This document shows, piece by piece, positions 1 through 8,216 of a stretch of DNA of 64,000 nt. The position numbers and the translations under genes are program-made. How positions within the stretch are numbered: the first letter of the stretch is position 1; each line of letters begins with the position of its first letter. The DNA comes from Shimia sp039969785 (GTDB lineage Bacteria; Pseudomonadota; Alphaproteobacteria; Rhodobacterales; Rhodobacteraceae), in NCBI RefSeq assembly GCF_039969785.1, contig NZ_JBDVNC010000022.1, positions 124,001 through 188,000 on the forward strand, given 5' to 3'. The notes below the pieces were generated by a model, which saw only the letters and a program-made list of their open reading frames with translations, searched no databases and was not told the origin of the DNA.

Positions 1-320
1 AAGGCACGTGTGGCATCCCGGGTCAGCGGAAATTGCGGTCGCAAATCTTCGGGGGCGGGCGGACGATTGGCTTTGTACAGATCATAAAGGTCATTGCGAA
101 AAGTTTTGCCGGAATGATCAAAGATCACGGCTACATGGGTCGGCGCATCGGGGCCGGTATTGCCCTCAACATAACGTTGCAGCATGTTGCAAAACCCGGC
201 CACAGCGCCCACGGGCAAACCATCAGATTTTCGCGTCAGCGGCGGCAACGCGTGATAGGCCCGGAAAATAAAGGCCGACCCGTCGATCAGGTGAAGATGA
301 CATCCCTTACCAAAACTCAT
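1..320 (-). CDS. polA: DNA polymerase I, N-terminal fragment (cut by window edge)
   Basis: Reading the minus strand from the ATG at 318-320 gives an open frame to the window edge (about 106 residues). It begins MSFGKGCHLHLIDGSAF and continues through FRAYHALPPLTRKSDG, VAVIFDHSGKTFRND and YKANRPPAPEDLRPQ. These match the start of the 5'-3' exonuclease (FEN-like) domain of bacterial Pol I: the LIDGSAFIFRAY strand-loop with a metal-binding Asp, the D.SGKTFR.. stretch and the YKANR..P.P..L..Q helix. Pol I fills gaps in repair and removes Okazaki primers. Only the first part of the exonuclease domain is present; whether the 3'-5' exonuclease and polymerase domains follow cannot be seen. The next gene upstream, a LysR regulator, is also on the minus strand but 124 bp away. 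Confidence 0.93.
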   Translation of the reverse strand, partial: MSFGKGCHLHLIDGSAFIFRAYHALPPLTRKSDGLPVGAVAGFCNMLQRYVEGNTGPDAPTHVAVIFDHSGKTFRNDLYDLYKANRPPAPEDLRPQFPLTRDATRA

Positions 321-444
321 GGCGCGCTCCTTCGTGACTTTGAACCCGTTGTGCCACGCCAGACGCAGCGGGGCCAGATGCAAAGCGGCGGCGACAAAAC
401 GTTGTCTGTTTGTTGATCGCTAGGTCCCAATGTCCGGAAAAGTC

Positions 445-1338
445 CTAGCCTGCAGGCAATACCGATTTTAAGTTACTCAAAAACCGCTTCTGTGCAATTG
501 TCCGGTAGCCATCCTCTTTGTGCACGGACGCAATTGTTACATTTGGAAAGAGATGCGAGGCATCGCGCGCAACCAGCGGCGCGTCTCGAACGGGATCAAA
601 TGTCGGGGTCGCAACAATGGCAACGCCAAGCCCCTGAGCCGCATAGGCTTTCATGACGTCCGGATTGCTTGTCGTCAGCGCGTAATTGGGATTGAGACCA
701 TGCAGCTTAAACGTCTCTCGCAAGGAAACTGTCGGGGTTTCAAACGCAATTATGGGCTCTGTCGCGATGGTTTCCAACGAAATTTCCCGCGCAGCAAACA
801 ATGGGCATTCCTTTGTCCCGATCAACACACGGCTCCATTCCAGGAGAACGTCGATCGATAGCCCATTCATAGGTCGTTTTCCGATTGGGGCGATGGCAAA
901 ATCGCACTCCCCCCTTTGCACCGCCGCCACTGCTTTGTCGGATTCTTCGACCTGTATGCGCAGGTGAACATCCGGATTCGCATGCGTGAATGTCTTAACC
1001 GTCGTTGGCAGTAAATAATGTGCCAATGTCGGCGTTGTCGCCAACGCAAGCGTTTCGCGTTCCAGCACGTTCGCCTCGACACCGATCTTTTCGATGCTGG
1101 CAAGATCCTGCAACACGCGCTCGGCATATTTCAGTATCTTTTCACCCTCGGGCGTCAAGCCTGCCAACCGCTTTCCGGATCGCAGGAAAACCGGTCGGGC
1201 AAGTGTATTTTCAAGAGATTTCAAGTGTTTGCTGATGGCAGATTGCGACGTATTCAGATTTGCGGCAGCTTTAGATACGTGAAATCCAGCGCGGGCGATT
1301 TCCACAATTGACTGAATTTGATTTAAGGAAAATCGCAC
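445..1338 (-). CDS. LysR-family transcriptional regulator (CysB-like) divergent from the tct operon
   Basis: The product is 297 residues, a normal LysR length, starting with GTG at 1338. Residues 1-60 form the winged helix-turn-helix (FHVSKAAANLNTSQSAISKHLKSLE, shown here only as the helix region), followed by a linker helix and a periplasmic-binding-protein-like effector domain (about 90-297). The long Q-I-Q-S-I-V start and the S-Q-S-A-I-S-K recognition helix resemble the CysB/Cbl branch more than the CatR branch. It is transcribed away from the beta-propeller/tctCBA genes with only 45 bp between the two candidate starts, the classic arrangement for a LysR activator and its target. The inducer is unknown; a carboxylate carried by the Tct system is a reasonable inference. 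The tail ends 124 bp before polA. Confidence 0.88.
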   Translation of the reverse strand: MRFSLNQIQSIVEIARAGFHVSKAAANLNTSQSAISKHLKSLENTLARPVFLRSGKRLAGLTPEGEKILKYAERVLQDLASIEKIGVEANVLERETLALATTPTLAHYLLPTTVKTFTHANPDVHLRIQVEESDKAVAAVQRGECDFAIAPIGKRPMNGLSIDVLLEWSRVLIGTKECPLFAAREISLETIATEPIIAFETPTVSLRETFKLHGLNPNYALTTSNPDVMKAYAAQGLGVAIVATPTFDPVRDAPLVARDASHLFPNVTIASVHKEDGYRTIAQKRFLSNLKSVLPAG

Positions 1339-1362
1339 GATTTAAGTCCATTTTGGAATACC

Positions 1363-1379
1363 ATATGAATAATACATAT
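1363..1379. promoter_or_regulatory. Putative LysR-box palindrome (ATATG-N7-CATAT)
   Basis: The gap between the LysR gene and the beta-propeller gene holds the perfect inverted repeat ATATG-AATAATA-CATAT, which contains the T-N11-A core expected for LysR-type sites. It ends four bases before the furthest upstream start (TTG at 1384) of the plus-strand gene, so that start is doubtful. Direct observation is the palindrome; its assignment to the adjacent regulator is inference from position. Confidence 0.55.
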
Positions 1380-1383
1380 TTGA

Positions 1384-2472
1384 TTGGAATTAAGCAAATT
1401 GCCTAGCATCCCTGTGGGAGAATGCCAGCTTGCAGACCACTCAAGCAGGTTTTACAGAACTGTGTCAGCAAATTCGCACAATCAAACACATCAGCTTTCC
1501 AATCTTGAACCGGTGAACAATCCAACTGGGCGAGACGGTCTGATTGGCATCGACAAAGTTGGAAACGCTATCCTGTTTATGGATCCGGTGACGCTGGAAA
1601 CGCAAAAGGTCATCGCGCACAAGAACCACCATGAAGTGGCCGTTTCTCCCGACCACAAGCTTGCCTACGCTTCAGAGTTTGGAAAGTTCTTTGCGGGGGA
1701 GTTCGTTGAGTCCGGCGCGCATATCAGCGTCGTAGATTTGGGAACTCAGGCCATCGTCCAACGCATTCCAACCGGCGATTTCAAAGGCCCACATGCGATG
1801 CGGTTCGATACCAACGGCGATTTGTGGGTGATCTTTGAGGAAACCGGCGAGTTGGGGCGCGTGGACACCAAAACAATGACTCTGGCCGAAACCTTTGACA
1901 TTGGCGCTGCTGGCAAACGTCCGCCATTTCTTGAAATCACGCCAAATGGTGAGCGCATCTATGTGTCGTGCAAGCTGGGAAATATTATTGTCTTTGACGT
2001 TCCAAACCGATCCGTGGTGACAGAAATTGATGTCCCACATGGCACCGAAGGCATCGCGCTTTCGCCGGATGGCACCCATCTATATGCCGCTGAAAACACG
2101 CGACAGGACCTGTTGGAAATCGAAACGGCCACCAATCGCATCAGTCGGGTCATTCCCCTGAAAGGCGCGGTCCTGAGCAATCCGAAAACCAGCCGGCTGA
2201 TACGTCTGCGGTTTTCGCCGGATGGCAAATACCTTGTCAGCACAAACTATGCATCAGGGGTCATGCACATCCACGACGCGGCGGACCCTGCAATCCACGA
2301 ATTGTTGCCCATCGCAAAAGGCCCGCAAGGGATCGCCTTTGACGCCGACAGCACGCACGCCATCGTCTCGAACCACGATTGCGGCCTGTTCACGCGCATT
2401 CATCTGAAGACCGCCAAAGCGGTTGAATGTGTGCCCGCCGGAAAAGGGATCGAGGCGCTGACCTACTACTAA
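1384..2472 (+). CDS. YVTN/YncE-like beta-propeller protein, first gene of the tct operon
   Basis: The frame encodes up to 362 residues with repeated beta-propeller blade signatures: EVAVSPDHKLAYASEFG, EITPNGERIYVSCKLG, GIALSPDGTHLYAAEN, LRFSPDGKYLVSTNYA and GIAFDADSTHAIVSNHD, each a strand pair with S-P-D-G-type turns of the YncE/lactonase-like seven-bladed family. No signal peptide is visible. The annotated start is uncertain. TTG at 1384 lacks a ribosome site and abuts the regulator palindrome; other in-frame options are GTG 1414 and GTG 1513, and homology to the fold only begins near GLIGIDKVGNAI, about residue 52. It is followed after 33 bp by tctC with a good ribosome site. Function is unknown; a periplasm-linked or cytoplasmic binding or lactonase role in use of the transported carboxylate is only a guess. 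Confidence 0.75.
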   Translation: MELSKLPSIPVGECQLADHSSRFYRTVSANSHNQTHQLSNLEPVNNPTGRDGLIGIDKVGNAILFMDPVTLETQKVIAHKNHHEVAVSPDHKLAYASEFGKFFAGEFVESGAHISVVDLGTQAIVQRIPTGDFKGPHAMRFDTNGDLWVIFEETGELGRVDTKTMTLAETFDIGAAGKRPPFLEITPNGERIYVSCKLGNIIVFDVPNRSVVTEIDVPHGTEGIALSPDGTHLYAAENTRQDLLEIETATNRISRVIPLKGAVLSNPKTSRLIRLRFSPDGKYLVSTNYASGVMHIHDAADPAIHELLPIAKGPQGIAFDADSTHAIVSNHDCGLFTRIHLKTAKAVECVPAGKGIEALTYY

Positions 2473-2505
2473 GAGATAAGAGAAATTCCACGGGAGGAAG
2501 ACACA

Positions 2506-3480
2506 ATGAAAATCACAAAGCTGAACAGGCGGATATTTGGCGCAATGGCAATTGCCGCTTTTGGCGCATCGATGTCGCTGATGCCAAACACTGCTCAGGC
2601 GCAAAGCTATCCGGACAAACCGGTCAACCTTATCGTGCCCACCGGACCGGGCAGCCTGGTTGACATTCTGGCGCGGCTTGTCGGCGAAGGCATGACCGAA
2701 ACTTGGGGCCAGCAAGTGGTCGTCAAAAACATCGGCGGCGCGGGCGGATCAATTGGGGCTGCGAAACTGGCCGAAGCCGAGGCCGACGGTTACACGCTTG
2801 GTTTTGTCCCTGCGAACCTGACCACACACCCCTATCTTTACGAGATCGGCTATGATGTCAGCGCCGACTTTGATGCCGTCATCCGCGTCGCTGGCGCGTC
2901 GATGGTTCATTACGTCTCCAATGATCTGGGCGTCTCAACCGTCCAGGAGTTCATCGACCACGCCAAAGCGCATCCCGGAGAAGTGACCTTTGCCACCGCT
3001 GGATTGGGCAGCGCCGCAAATCTGGCAGCCGAGCTGTTTCAGACAGAAACCGGCGTTGAAATGACAGCTATTCCCTACAAAAAACTGAACTTGGGCGTTC
3101 TGGACGTCGTCGCGGGGCGCGTGTCTTCAGTGTTTGTCTCGGCTGCACAAGGCATGCAGTTCGTGAATGAAGGCAAACTCACAGCGCTTGGCATCACGGG
3201 CCTGACACCCAACCCCGGCGCACCGGACCTCAAACCAATCGCCGACTTGGGCGTTCCCGGTTATGAGTTCAGATCGTGGTTTGGCTTTGTGACACCAGCA
3301 GGCGTACCGCAAGACATCATCGCAACGCTGAACGCCGAAGTTCTGCGTCAAACCAAGACCGAGGCGTTTCAGGCGGCGATTGCCAAAGCCGGGTTGGAAC
3401 TGATTGCGGGCACCCCCCAAGAGTTCGCAGACGTGATCGACGCCGAGCTTGTCAGTTGGAAAGAAATCCTTTCGAAGTAA
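2506..3480 (+). CDS. tctC: Tripartite tricarboxylate transporter substrate-binding protein (TctC/Bug family)
   Basis: A 324-residue protein with a clear signal peptide (hydrophobic segment AIAAFGASMSLM, cleavage expected after AQA near residue 33) and then the Bug/TctC fold. Family marks are the start SYPDKPVNLIVPTGPGSLVD, the G-G-A-G-G-S-I-G-A loop, and TPAGVPQDIIATLNAEV near the C terminus. It acts in the periplasm, capturing a carboxylated substrate for the TctAB membrane unit. The ribosome site GGGAGG lies at a good distance before ATG 2506. It is second in a beta-propeller–tctC–tctB–tctA order. Substrate is not readable; Bug proteins bind citrate, other carboxylates, amino acids or nicotinate relatives. 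Confidence 0.93.
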   Translation: MKITKLNRRIFGAMAIAAFGASMSLMPNTAQAQSYPDKPVNLIVPTGPGSLVDILARLVGEGMTETWGQQVVVKNIGGAGGSIGAAKLAEAEADGYTLGFVPANLTTHPYLYEIGYDVSADFDAVIRVAGASMVHYVSNDLGVSTVQEFIDHAKAHPGEVTFATAGLGSAANLAAELFQTETGVEMTAIPYKKLNLGVLDVVAGRVSSVFVSAAQGMQFVNEGKLTALGITGLTPNPGAPDLKPIADLGVPGYEFRSWFGFVTPAGVPQDIIATLNAEVLRQTKTEAFQAAIAKAGLELIAGTPQEFADVIDAELVSWKEILSK

Positions 3481-3559
3481 ACTGTCTTGAAACAAAAGCG
3501 ATGGCCTGAAGTAGACAGGCCATCGCCTTCCCGCGTTTAATTTGGCGACGAGCACCTCA

Positions 3560-4003
3560 ATGAAGCACCTCAATGACAAGGACGTCGCCTCTGGCCTGAT
3601 GTTCATCCTATTCGGTCTGATCGCTTTGTTTTTGACATCAGAGTTCGATTTCGGATCAGCCGCCCGCCCGGGACCAGGGTTCTTTCCGATTGTATTGTCG
3701 GTGCTTTTGATGCTGATCGGCGCGGCGATTTCAGGCTGGGGCCTTTTGCGCCACGGTGATCCCATTGCACATTTCGCACTGCCCCCCCTAATTCTGATCA
3801 CCGCCGCTGTCTGTGTGTTTTCTTTTTGCATCGAACCTTTTGGATTGGTTCCGTCGGTCATTCTGGCGGTCCTCATTGCAAGCTGCGCACGGCCCCATTT
3901 CGGGAACGTGCAGCGGTTCGTGCTGGCGATTGGACTGGCTGCCTTCAGCGCATTGTTATTTGTGGTCTTGCTGAATTTGCCAATTTCGCTTTGGCCGGTG
4001 TAG
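3560..4003 (+). CDS. tctB: Tripartite tricarboxylate transporter small membrane subunit (TctB)
   Basis: About 147 residues with four predicted transmembrane helices (around ASGLMFILFGLIALFL, FFPIVLSVLLMLIGAAIS, PLILITAAVCVFSFCI and ALFVVLLNLPISLW), the size and pattern of TctB. The conserved AARPGPGFFP loop after helix 1 is typical of the family. ATG 3560 is preferred; an in-frame TTG at 3542 would add six residues without a better ribosome site. The gene starts 79 bp after tctC and ends 10 bp before tctA, so it is cotranscribed. It partners TctA to form the permease. Confidence 0.9.
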   Translation: MKHLNDKDVASGLMFILFGLIALFLTSEFDFGSAARPGPGFFPIVLSVLLMLIGAAISGWGLLRHGDPIAHFALPPLILITAAVCVFSFCIEPFGLVPSVILAVLIASCARPHFGNVQRFVLAIGLAAFSALLFVVLLNLPISLWPV

Positions 4004-4013
4004 GAGGCGATTT

Positions 4014-5519
4014 GTGGAACTGCTCAGTAATCTCGAGTTAGGCTTTGCAACAGTTCTCACGCCTGAGAACCTGATGTTCTCCTTCTTTGGCGTCCTTCTG
4101 GGCACCTTGATTGGCGTGCTGCCCGGCCTTGGACCGCTGGTCGCGATTGCGGTCTTGTTGCCGTTCACATTTGGTCTGGACCCAGTGTCGTCGATGATCA
4201 TGTTGGCCGGTATATTTTACGGTGCGCAATACGGCGGCTCAACAACGGCCATCCTGATCAATCTACCGGGCGAAGCGTCGTCCATTGTCACCACGCTGGA
4301 CGGTCACGAGATGGCCAAGCGCGGCGAGGCTGGCAAAGCTCTGGCCACCGCGGCCATCGGGTCTTTCTTTGCGGGTTGTGTGGCGACTGTCCTGATCGGA
4401 ATTTTTGCGCCACCTCTGGCCGAGCTTGCCTTTAAGTTTGGCCCCGCCGAGTATTTCTCGCTGATGGTCTGCGGCCTGATTGTGTCGGTTGTACTGGCCA
4501 ACGGATCGGTGCTGAAGGCCATTGGAATGATGGTTTTGGGGTTGTTGATCGGCCTCGTCGGCACCGACGAACAATCCGGCTTACAACGCATGACTTTGGG
4601 CGTGCCCGAATTGTCAGACGGGCTTGCCGTTGCGGCAATCGCCATGGGCATCTTTGGTCTTGGCGAGATTATGCGCAACCTTGAGGACTTTAACAGGCGC
4701 GATTTCACTGTATCCAAAATCACCAGCCTGATGCCCGGCCGGGACGATCTGAAACGTATTTTTGCTCCAATGGTGCGCGGAACTTTTCTTGGGTCTTTTC
4801 TAGGCGTTTTGCCGGGTGGCGGGGCCTTGCTGGCCTCTTTTTCCGCCTATGCTCTGGAAAAGAAAATCGCGCCAAACCCCGACGATTTTGGGCGCGGTGC
4901 CATTCAGGGCGTTGCCGCCCCCGAGGCCGCCAACAACGCAGGCGCCCAGACGTCTTTTATTCCCATGCTGACCCTTGGCATCCCCTCAAATCCGGTTATG
5001 GCGCTTATGATCAGCGCGCTGGTCATTCAGGGGATTGAACCGGGCCCTGCCGTCATTTCGGACCACCCGGAACTGTTCTGGGGCATCATTGCGTCAATGT
5101 GGATTGGCAACCTGATGCTTTTGTTGCTGAACCTTCCGCTGGTTGGGCTTTGGGTGAAACTCGTATCCATTCCCTATAAAATCCTTTTTCCAATTGTCAT
5201 CGTTTTTGCCTGTGTCGGCGTTTTCAGTATCAATAATTCGGCTTTTGCGGTCTTCACAATGGCTGGGTTTGGCGTATTCGGCTACGTCTTGAAAAAGCTG
5301 GAATGTGAGCCCGCGCCAATGATCCTTGGCTTTATTCTGGGGCCAATGATGGAAGGTCATATGCAGCGGGCTCTGCTGATCTCGCGCGGGGATATATCTG
5401 TGTTCGTGCGCGAACCGATCAGTGCCGGATTGCTGGCTGTCGCTGCAGTGGCTCTGATTGTTGCGGTTTTGCCAAGCGTAAACAAAACCCGGAAAATCGC
5501 GATGGTTGATGATGACTAA
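4014..5519 (+). CDS. tctA: Tripartite tricarboxylate transporter large permease subunit (TctA)
   Basis: A 501-residue polytopic membrane protein, the usual TctA length. Family motifs are the N-terminal GVLLGTLIGVLPGLGPL, YGAQYGGSTTAILINLPGE and the second-half GVAAPEAANNAGAQTSFIPML, which carry the conserved G-x-x-P-G and internal repeat architecture of the family. The start is GTG 4014 with AGGAGG just upstream. It completes the operon with tctC and tctB and is followed by a 12-bp-stem hairpin at 5576-5602. It moves the TctC-delivered carboxylate across the inner membrane using the ion gradient. Confidence 0.95.
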   Translation: MELLSNLELGFATVLTPENLMFSFFGVLLGTLIGVLPGLGPLVAIAVLLPFTFGLDPVSSMIMLAGIFYGAQYGGSTTAILINLPGEASSIVTTLDGHEMAKRGEAGKALATAAIGSFFAGCVATVLIGIFAPPLAELAFKFGPAEYFSLMVCGLIVSVVLANGSVLKAIGMMVLGLLIGLVGTDEQSGLQRMTLGVPELSDGLAVAAIAMGIFGLGEIMRNLEDFNRRDFTVSKITSLMPGRDDLKRIFAPMVRGTFLGSFLGVLPGGGALLASFSAYALEKKIAPNPDDFGRGAIQGVAAPEAANNAGAQTSFIPMLTLGIPSNPVMALMISALVIQGIEPGPAVISDHPELFWGIIASMWIGNLMLLLLNLPLVGLWVKLVSIPYKILFPIVIVFACVGVFSINNSAFAVFTMAGFGVFGYVLKKLECEPAPMILGFILGPMMEGHMQRALLISRGDISVFVREPISAGLLAVAAVALIVAVLPSVNKTRKIAMVDDD

Positions 5520-5575
5520 TCGGGGTGGGATCAGGGAATGGTGACAAAGGGCCAATTAAGGGGCGCGGCCCCTCA

Positions 5576-5602
5576 CGATGCCTTTGCTAGGCAAAGGCAT
5601 CG
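5576..5602 (+). terminator. Hairpin terminator after the tct operon
   Basis: CGATGCCTTTGC (5576-5587), a three-base loop TAG, then GCAAAGGCATCG (5591-5602): a perfect 12-bp stem 57 bases after the tctA stop. There is no U tract, so it may act as a factor-dependent terminator or a 3' protecting hairpin. Confidence 0.65.
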
Positions 5603-5611
5603 CACACCCCG

Positions 5612-5633
5612 GAGTATTTCTGGCAAAATGAAG
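5612..5633 (+). repeat. Intergenic repeat, GAGTATTTCTGG type, copy 1
   Basis: Starts GAGTATTTCTGG and ends CAAAATGAAG. Nearly identical copies occur at 18648-18669 and 33498-33519. This copy follows directly after the tct terminator hairpin. Similar short elements near 3' ends are, from memory, common in Rhodobacterales genomes; their role is not known to me. Confidence 0.6.
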
Positions 5634-5721
5634 AGGCTCGAAACTGCGTGTTTGGCACGTTCAGGGCTTGACGCGCTGCCGTTGTGCGCGTTTTTCTTTG
5701 CCGTCAATGAAGGGGTCGAGA

Positions 5722-6777
5722 ATGGCACATCTGTGGGTCCGGGCGGAGCAACGCCTCAACGAAGATCGCGTCGGGCTAACGCCCGAGGGCGCGAGGGCGC
5801 TTTTGGACAAAGGCATCCGTGTCACGGTTGAGAAAAGCTCGGTGCGCGCAATCCCGATTGACGGTTACGTGGATGCAGGGTGCGAGATTGCGCCGGAGAA
5901 CAGCTGGCCCGATGCGCCCGGGGACGCGATCATATTTGGGCTCAAAGAACTGCCCGAAGATGGCACCCCCCTGCACCATCGCCACATCATGTTTGGCCAC
6001 GCTTACAAGGGCCAGCATTCTGGCAAGGCTTTATTGCAACGGTTCAAAGCGGGCGGCGGCACGCTGTATGATCTGGAATATCTTGTGGATGAGACCGGAC
6101 GCCGGGTCGCGGCATTTGGCTATTGGGCGGGATATGCCGGCGCGGCGGTCACGCTCAAATCCTGGGCGGCGCAACAGCGCGGCGCGGTATGTGGGCCGGT
6201 TGGGGTTTATCCGGGCAAGGACGCACTTTTGGCGGAGCTTGGCGCAGAGCTGGATGCGCTGAACCGCGCGCGTCCCAGCGCCCTTGTCATTGGCGCATTG
6301 GGGCGTGTCGGTTCAGGCGCTGTGGGTTTGTTGTCGGCCATGGGATGTAGCGTCACCAAATGGGACATGGCCGAAACCGCAAGCGGCGGACCGTTTCCCG
6401 AAATTCTGGACCATGCGCTGTTCCTGAACTGCATTTTCGCCCGCCCCGGCACGCCGGTATTTGTTCCCAAATCTGCATTGTCCGCCCCTCGCGCGCTCAG
6501 CGCGATTGGCGATGTCGCCTGTGACCCGGACAGCGATTACAACCCCGTACCGGTCTATGATCGCGCTACCACATGGGACCAACCGGTTGTGCGCGTCGCC
6601 ACTGTTCCGGTACTGGATGTGATGGCCATCGACAACCTGCCCTCAATGCTGCCGGTTGAAAGCTCTCAGGATTATGCGGCGCAATTGCTGAACACATTGT
6701 TGAGTGTCGACGACCTGTCCGGCGGGGTCTGGACACGGGCTGAGGCCGATTTTGTGCTCCACTCCAAAGAGCTTTAA
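5722..6777 (+). CDS. Saccharopine dehydrogenase (lysine-forming type)
   Basis: The product is 351 residues from ATG 5722, chosen because GAAGGGG precedes it and residues HLWVRAEQRLNEDRVGLTPE begin the alanine dehydrogenase/PNT-like N-terminal domain. The C-terminal part holds a Rossmann segment (ALVIGALGRVGSGAVGLL, with G-x-x-G-x-x-G) and ends in the short form typical of NAD-dependent saccharopine dehydrogenase (L-lysine forming, EC 1.5.1.7). The reaction interconverts saccharopine with lysine and 2-oxoglutarate. The frame is open back to 5668, but that upstream part is low-quality coding. The gene stands alone: tct terminator before it, convergent flavoprotein gene after it. In Rhodobacterales the physiological direction is uncertain. 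Confidence 0.85.
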   Translation: MAHLWVRAEQRLNEDRVGLTPEGARALLDKGIRVTVEKSSVRAIPIDGYVDAGCEIAPENSWPDAPGDAIIFGLKELPEDGTPLHHRHIMFGHAYKGQHSGKALLQRFKAGGGTLYDLEYLVDETGRRVAAFGYWAGYAGAAVTLKSWAAQQRGAVCGPVGVYPGKDALLAELGAELDALNRARPSALVIGALGRVGSGAVGLLSAMGCSVTKWDMAETASGGPFPEILDHALFLNCIFARPGTPVFVPKSALSAPRALSAIGDVACDPDSDYNPVPVYDRATTWDQPVVRVATVPVLDVMAIDNLPSMLPVESSQDYAAQLLNTLLSVDDLSGGVWTRAEADFVLHSKEL

Positions 6778-6781
6778 AGAC

Positions 6782-6812
6782 TGCCGGACACTTCAGCTTT
6801 GGGTGTCCGGCA
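6782..6812. terminator. Bidirectional hairpin between convergent genes
   Basis: TGCCGGACAC at 6782-6791 pairs with GTGTCCGGCA at 6803-6812 across an 11-base loop. It sits between the saccharopine dehydrogenase stop and the stop of the minus-strand oxidoreductase, where a shared terminator is expected. Confidence 0.65.
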
Positions 6813-6829
6813 CTTGAAGGCGCATACGT

Positions 6830-7423
6830 TTATCCGGCTGCTGCGCCAATCCGCGCTGTTTTGCGCAGCCATTTTTCGACCAACCCGTCCTTTGGGTGGC
6901 TGGCCCCGCTAAACTGCGTGATCTTTAGCGGTTTTATGCCCACAAACCCCAAAATCTGACCTTTGAGCTGCACCATCATCGCATTGCGATAGAGCAACTG
7001 AAAGACCCAGCCGGGTGTGTCCGACAGCATCAGAACCCGCCCCGTCCGCCCACCCAGCAATGGCGCGGGCAAGCCCAACCGTGTGGTGTTGCGCGTATCA
7101 AACGCGAATCCCGGTAGAAACGCGCGGTCAAACAGACCTTTAAGCTTGGCGGGCACGCCCCCCCACCAGACCGGCGTTGCAATCACAATATGCTCGGACC
7201 ACGCGATATCGTCCGTGACCTGCTGCAACGCGGGTTCCAGCGGCTTTTTGTTCACATAGCCGCCAAATCCGTAATCCGGGTCAAACTCCAGATCATGCAG
7301 ATGCGTCAGCCGCACGTCATGGCCCGCGTCCCGTGCCGCGCTGGCATAGGTTTCGGCCATGCTTTTGGTCAGAGATGTTTTGGCCGGGTGGCCGTTCAAT
7401 ACATAAATGCGTTTGCCAGTCAT
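6830..7423 (-). CDS. NAD(P)H:quinone oxidoreductase, flavodoxin-2 fold (MdaB/KefF-like)
   Basis: A 197-residue flavodoxin-like protein. The start KRIYVLNGHPAKTSLTKSMA is the FMN phosphate-binding beta-alpha turn (NGHP..TS). The middle holds the ATPVWWGGVPAKLKGLFDRAF segment typical of NQO1/MdaB/KefF-type quinone reductases. It would reduce quinones or other electrophiles by two electrons in the cytoplasm. ATG 7423 has GAGGA upstream. It is divergent from a TetR gene, with three copies of a TGACC-N2-GGTCA palindrome in between, so it is very likely the main target of that repressor. An electrophile or quinone inducer is plausible but not shown. Confidence 0.88.
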   Translation of the reverse strand: MTGKRIYVLNGHPAKTSLTKSMAETYASAARDAGHDVRLTHLHDLEFDPDYGFGGYVNKKPLEPALQQVTDDIAWSEHIVIATPVWWGGVPAKLKGLFDRAFLPGFAFDTRNTTRLGLPAPLLGGRTGRVLMLSDTPGWVFQLLYRNAMMVQLKGQILGFVGIKPLKITQFSGASHPKDGLVEKWLRKTARIGAAAG

Positions 7424-7448
7424 GTCGGTATCCTCGAATCGCTTAAAT

Positions 7449-7512
7449 TGACCATGGTCATTTTATTGATCAAAATACTGACCGCGGTCAATATAAAATT
7501 TGACCACGGTCA
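7449..7512. promoter_or_regulatory. Three tandem TetR operators (TGACC-N2-GGTCA)
   Basis: Palindromes TGACCATGGTCA (7449-7460), TGACCGCGGTCA (7479-7490) and TGACCACGGTCA (7501-7512) fill the gap between the divergent oxidoreductase and TetR genes. Starts are 30 and 22 bp apart, close to three and two helical turns, so the sites lie roughly on one DNA face. AT-rich sequence between them can hold both promoters. Confidence 0.82.
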
Positions 7513-7533
7513 GTTAACGTGCGAAAACACCAT

Positions 7534-8115
7534 ATGGCCAGAGCAGCTCAAAAACGCACATTGGAAACCCGCGCCCGGCTTGTGGCGGCGGCAAACGCAG
7601 TCATAGACGAAGTGGGCTATCAGGGGCTTCGCGTCGAACATGTGGTGTTGCGGGCGGGCGTGGCCAAGGGTACGTTTTTCGCCCATTTCCGCGACAAAGA
7701 CGCGTTGATGGAATTGCTGATCGGGTCACGAATCAACACATTTCTCGACCAGATTGAAACACTTCCGGCCCCGCAATCAGTTGACGATATGACAGACGCG
7801 CTGATGCCGATGATGCAATTCATGACATGTGAGCGGTATGTCTTTGATGTGATCATGCGCTATTCCGGCGCCGCCGCCTGCGAAGACATCGGGACCATCG
7901 CGACCACATTCGGACGCCAGATCGACGTCATGATCTCATGGCTGGCAGATGGTCCATTTCGCAAGGACATCAGCGCGGAATTGCTGGCCGAGGGCGTTCA
8001 GGCCTTTAGCGTTCAGGCCATGGCGCTGATCTTTTGTGCGCTGCACAACGAAACCGATCTGCGCGCCCGAATGACGCTCTACCTGAATGCCTGGCTGACA
8101 CCTGCATCCTGGTAA
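7534..8115 (+). CDS. TetR-family repressor of the adjacent oxidoreductase
   Basis: About 193 residues from ATG 7534 (an in-frame GTG at 7519 would add five). The N-terminal helix-turn-helix shows TRARLVAAANAVIDEVGYQG, VVLRAGVAKGTFFAHF and DKDALMELL, the standard TetR signature. The C-terminal ligand domain is unspecific. The gene overlaps its own operator region, implying autorepression together with control of the divergent oxidoreductase. Confidence 0.88.
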   Translation: MARAAQKRTLETRARLVAAANAVIDEVGYQGLRVEHVVLRAGVAKGTFFAHFRDKDALMELLIGSRINTFLDQIETLPAPQSVDDMTDALMPMMQFMTCERYVFDVIMRYSGAAACEDIGTIATTFGRQIDVMISWLADGPFRKDISAELLAEGVQAFSVQAMALIFCALHNETDLRARMTLYLNAWLTPASW

Positions 8116-8216
8116 AGCGCCGTCACACGACGCCGGGTGTGATGCCCTCGCCAATCAGGGTTTCGGTTTTTTAGACGGAAAAACAGCATCTTAAACCAGC
8201 TAACAGAGAGCAGGCA

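Noticed and set aside
33..416. Plus-strand 127-codon ORF
   Set aside because: It is antisense to the N terminus of polA, whose minus-strand reading matches Pol I exonuclease motifs.
421..450. GCTAGG/CCTAGC inverted repeat after the LysR gene as terminator
   Set aside because: Only six pairs with a long loop and no U tract; too weak.
2254..2715. Minus-strand 153-codon ORF
   Set aside because: Covers the end of the beta-propeller gene and the start of tctC in antisense; no domain or ribosome site.
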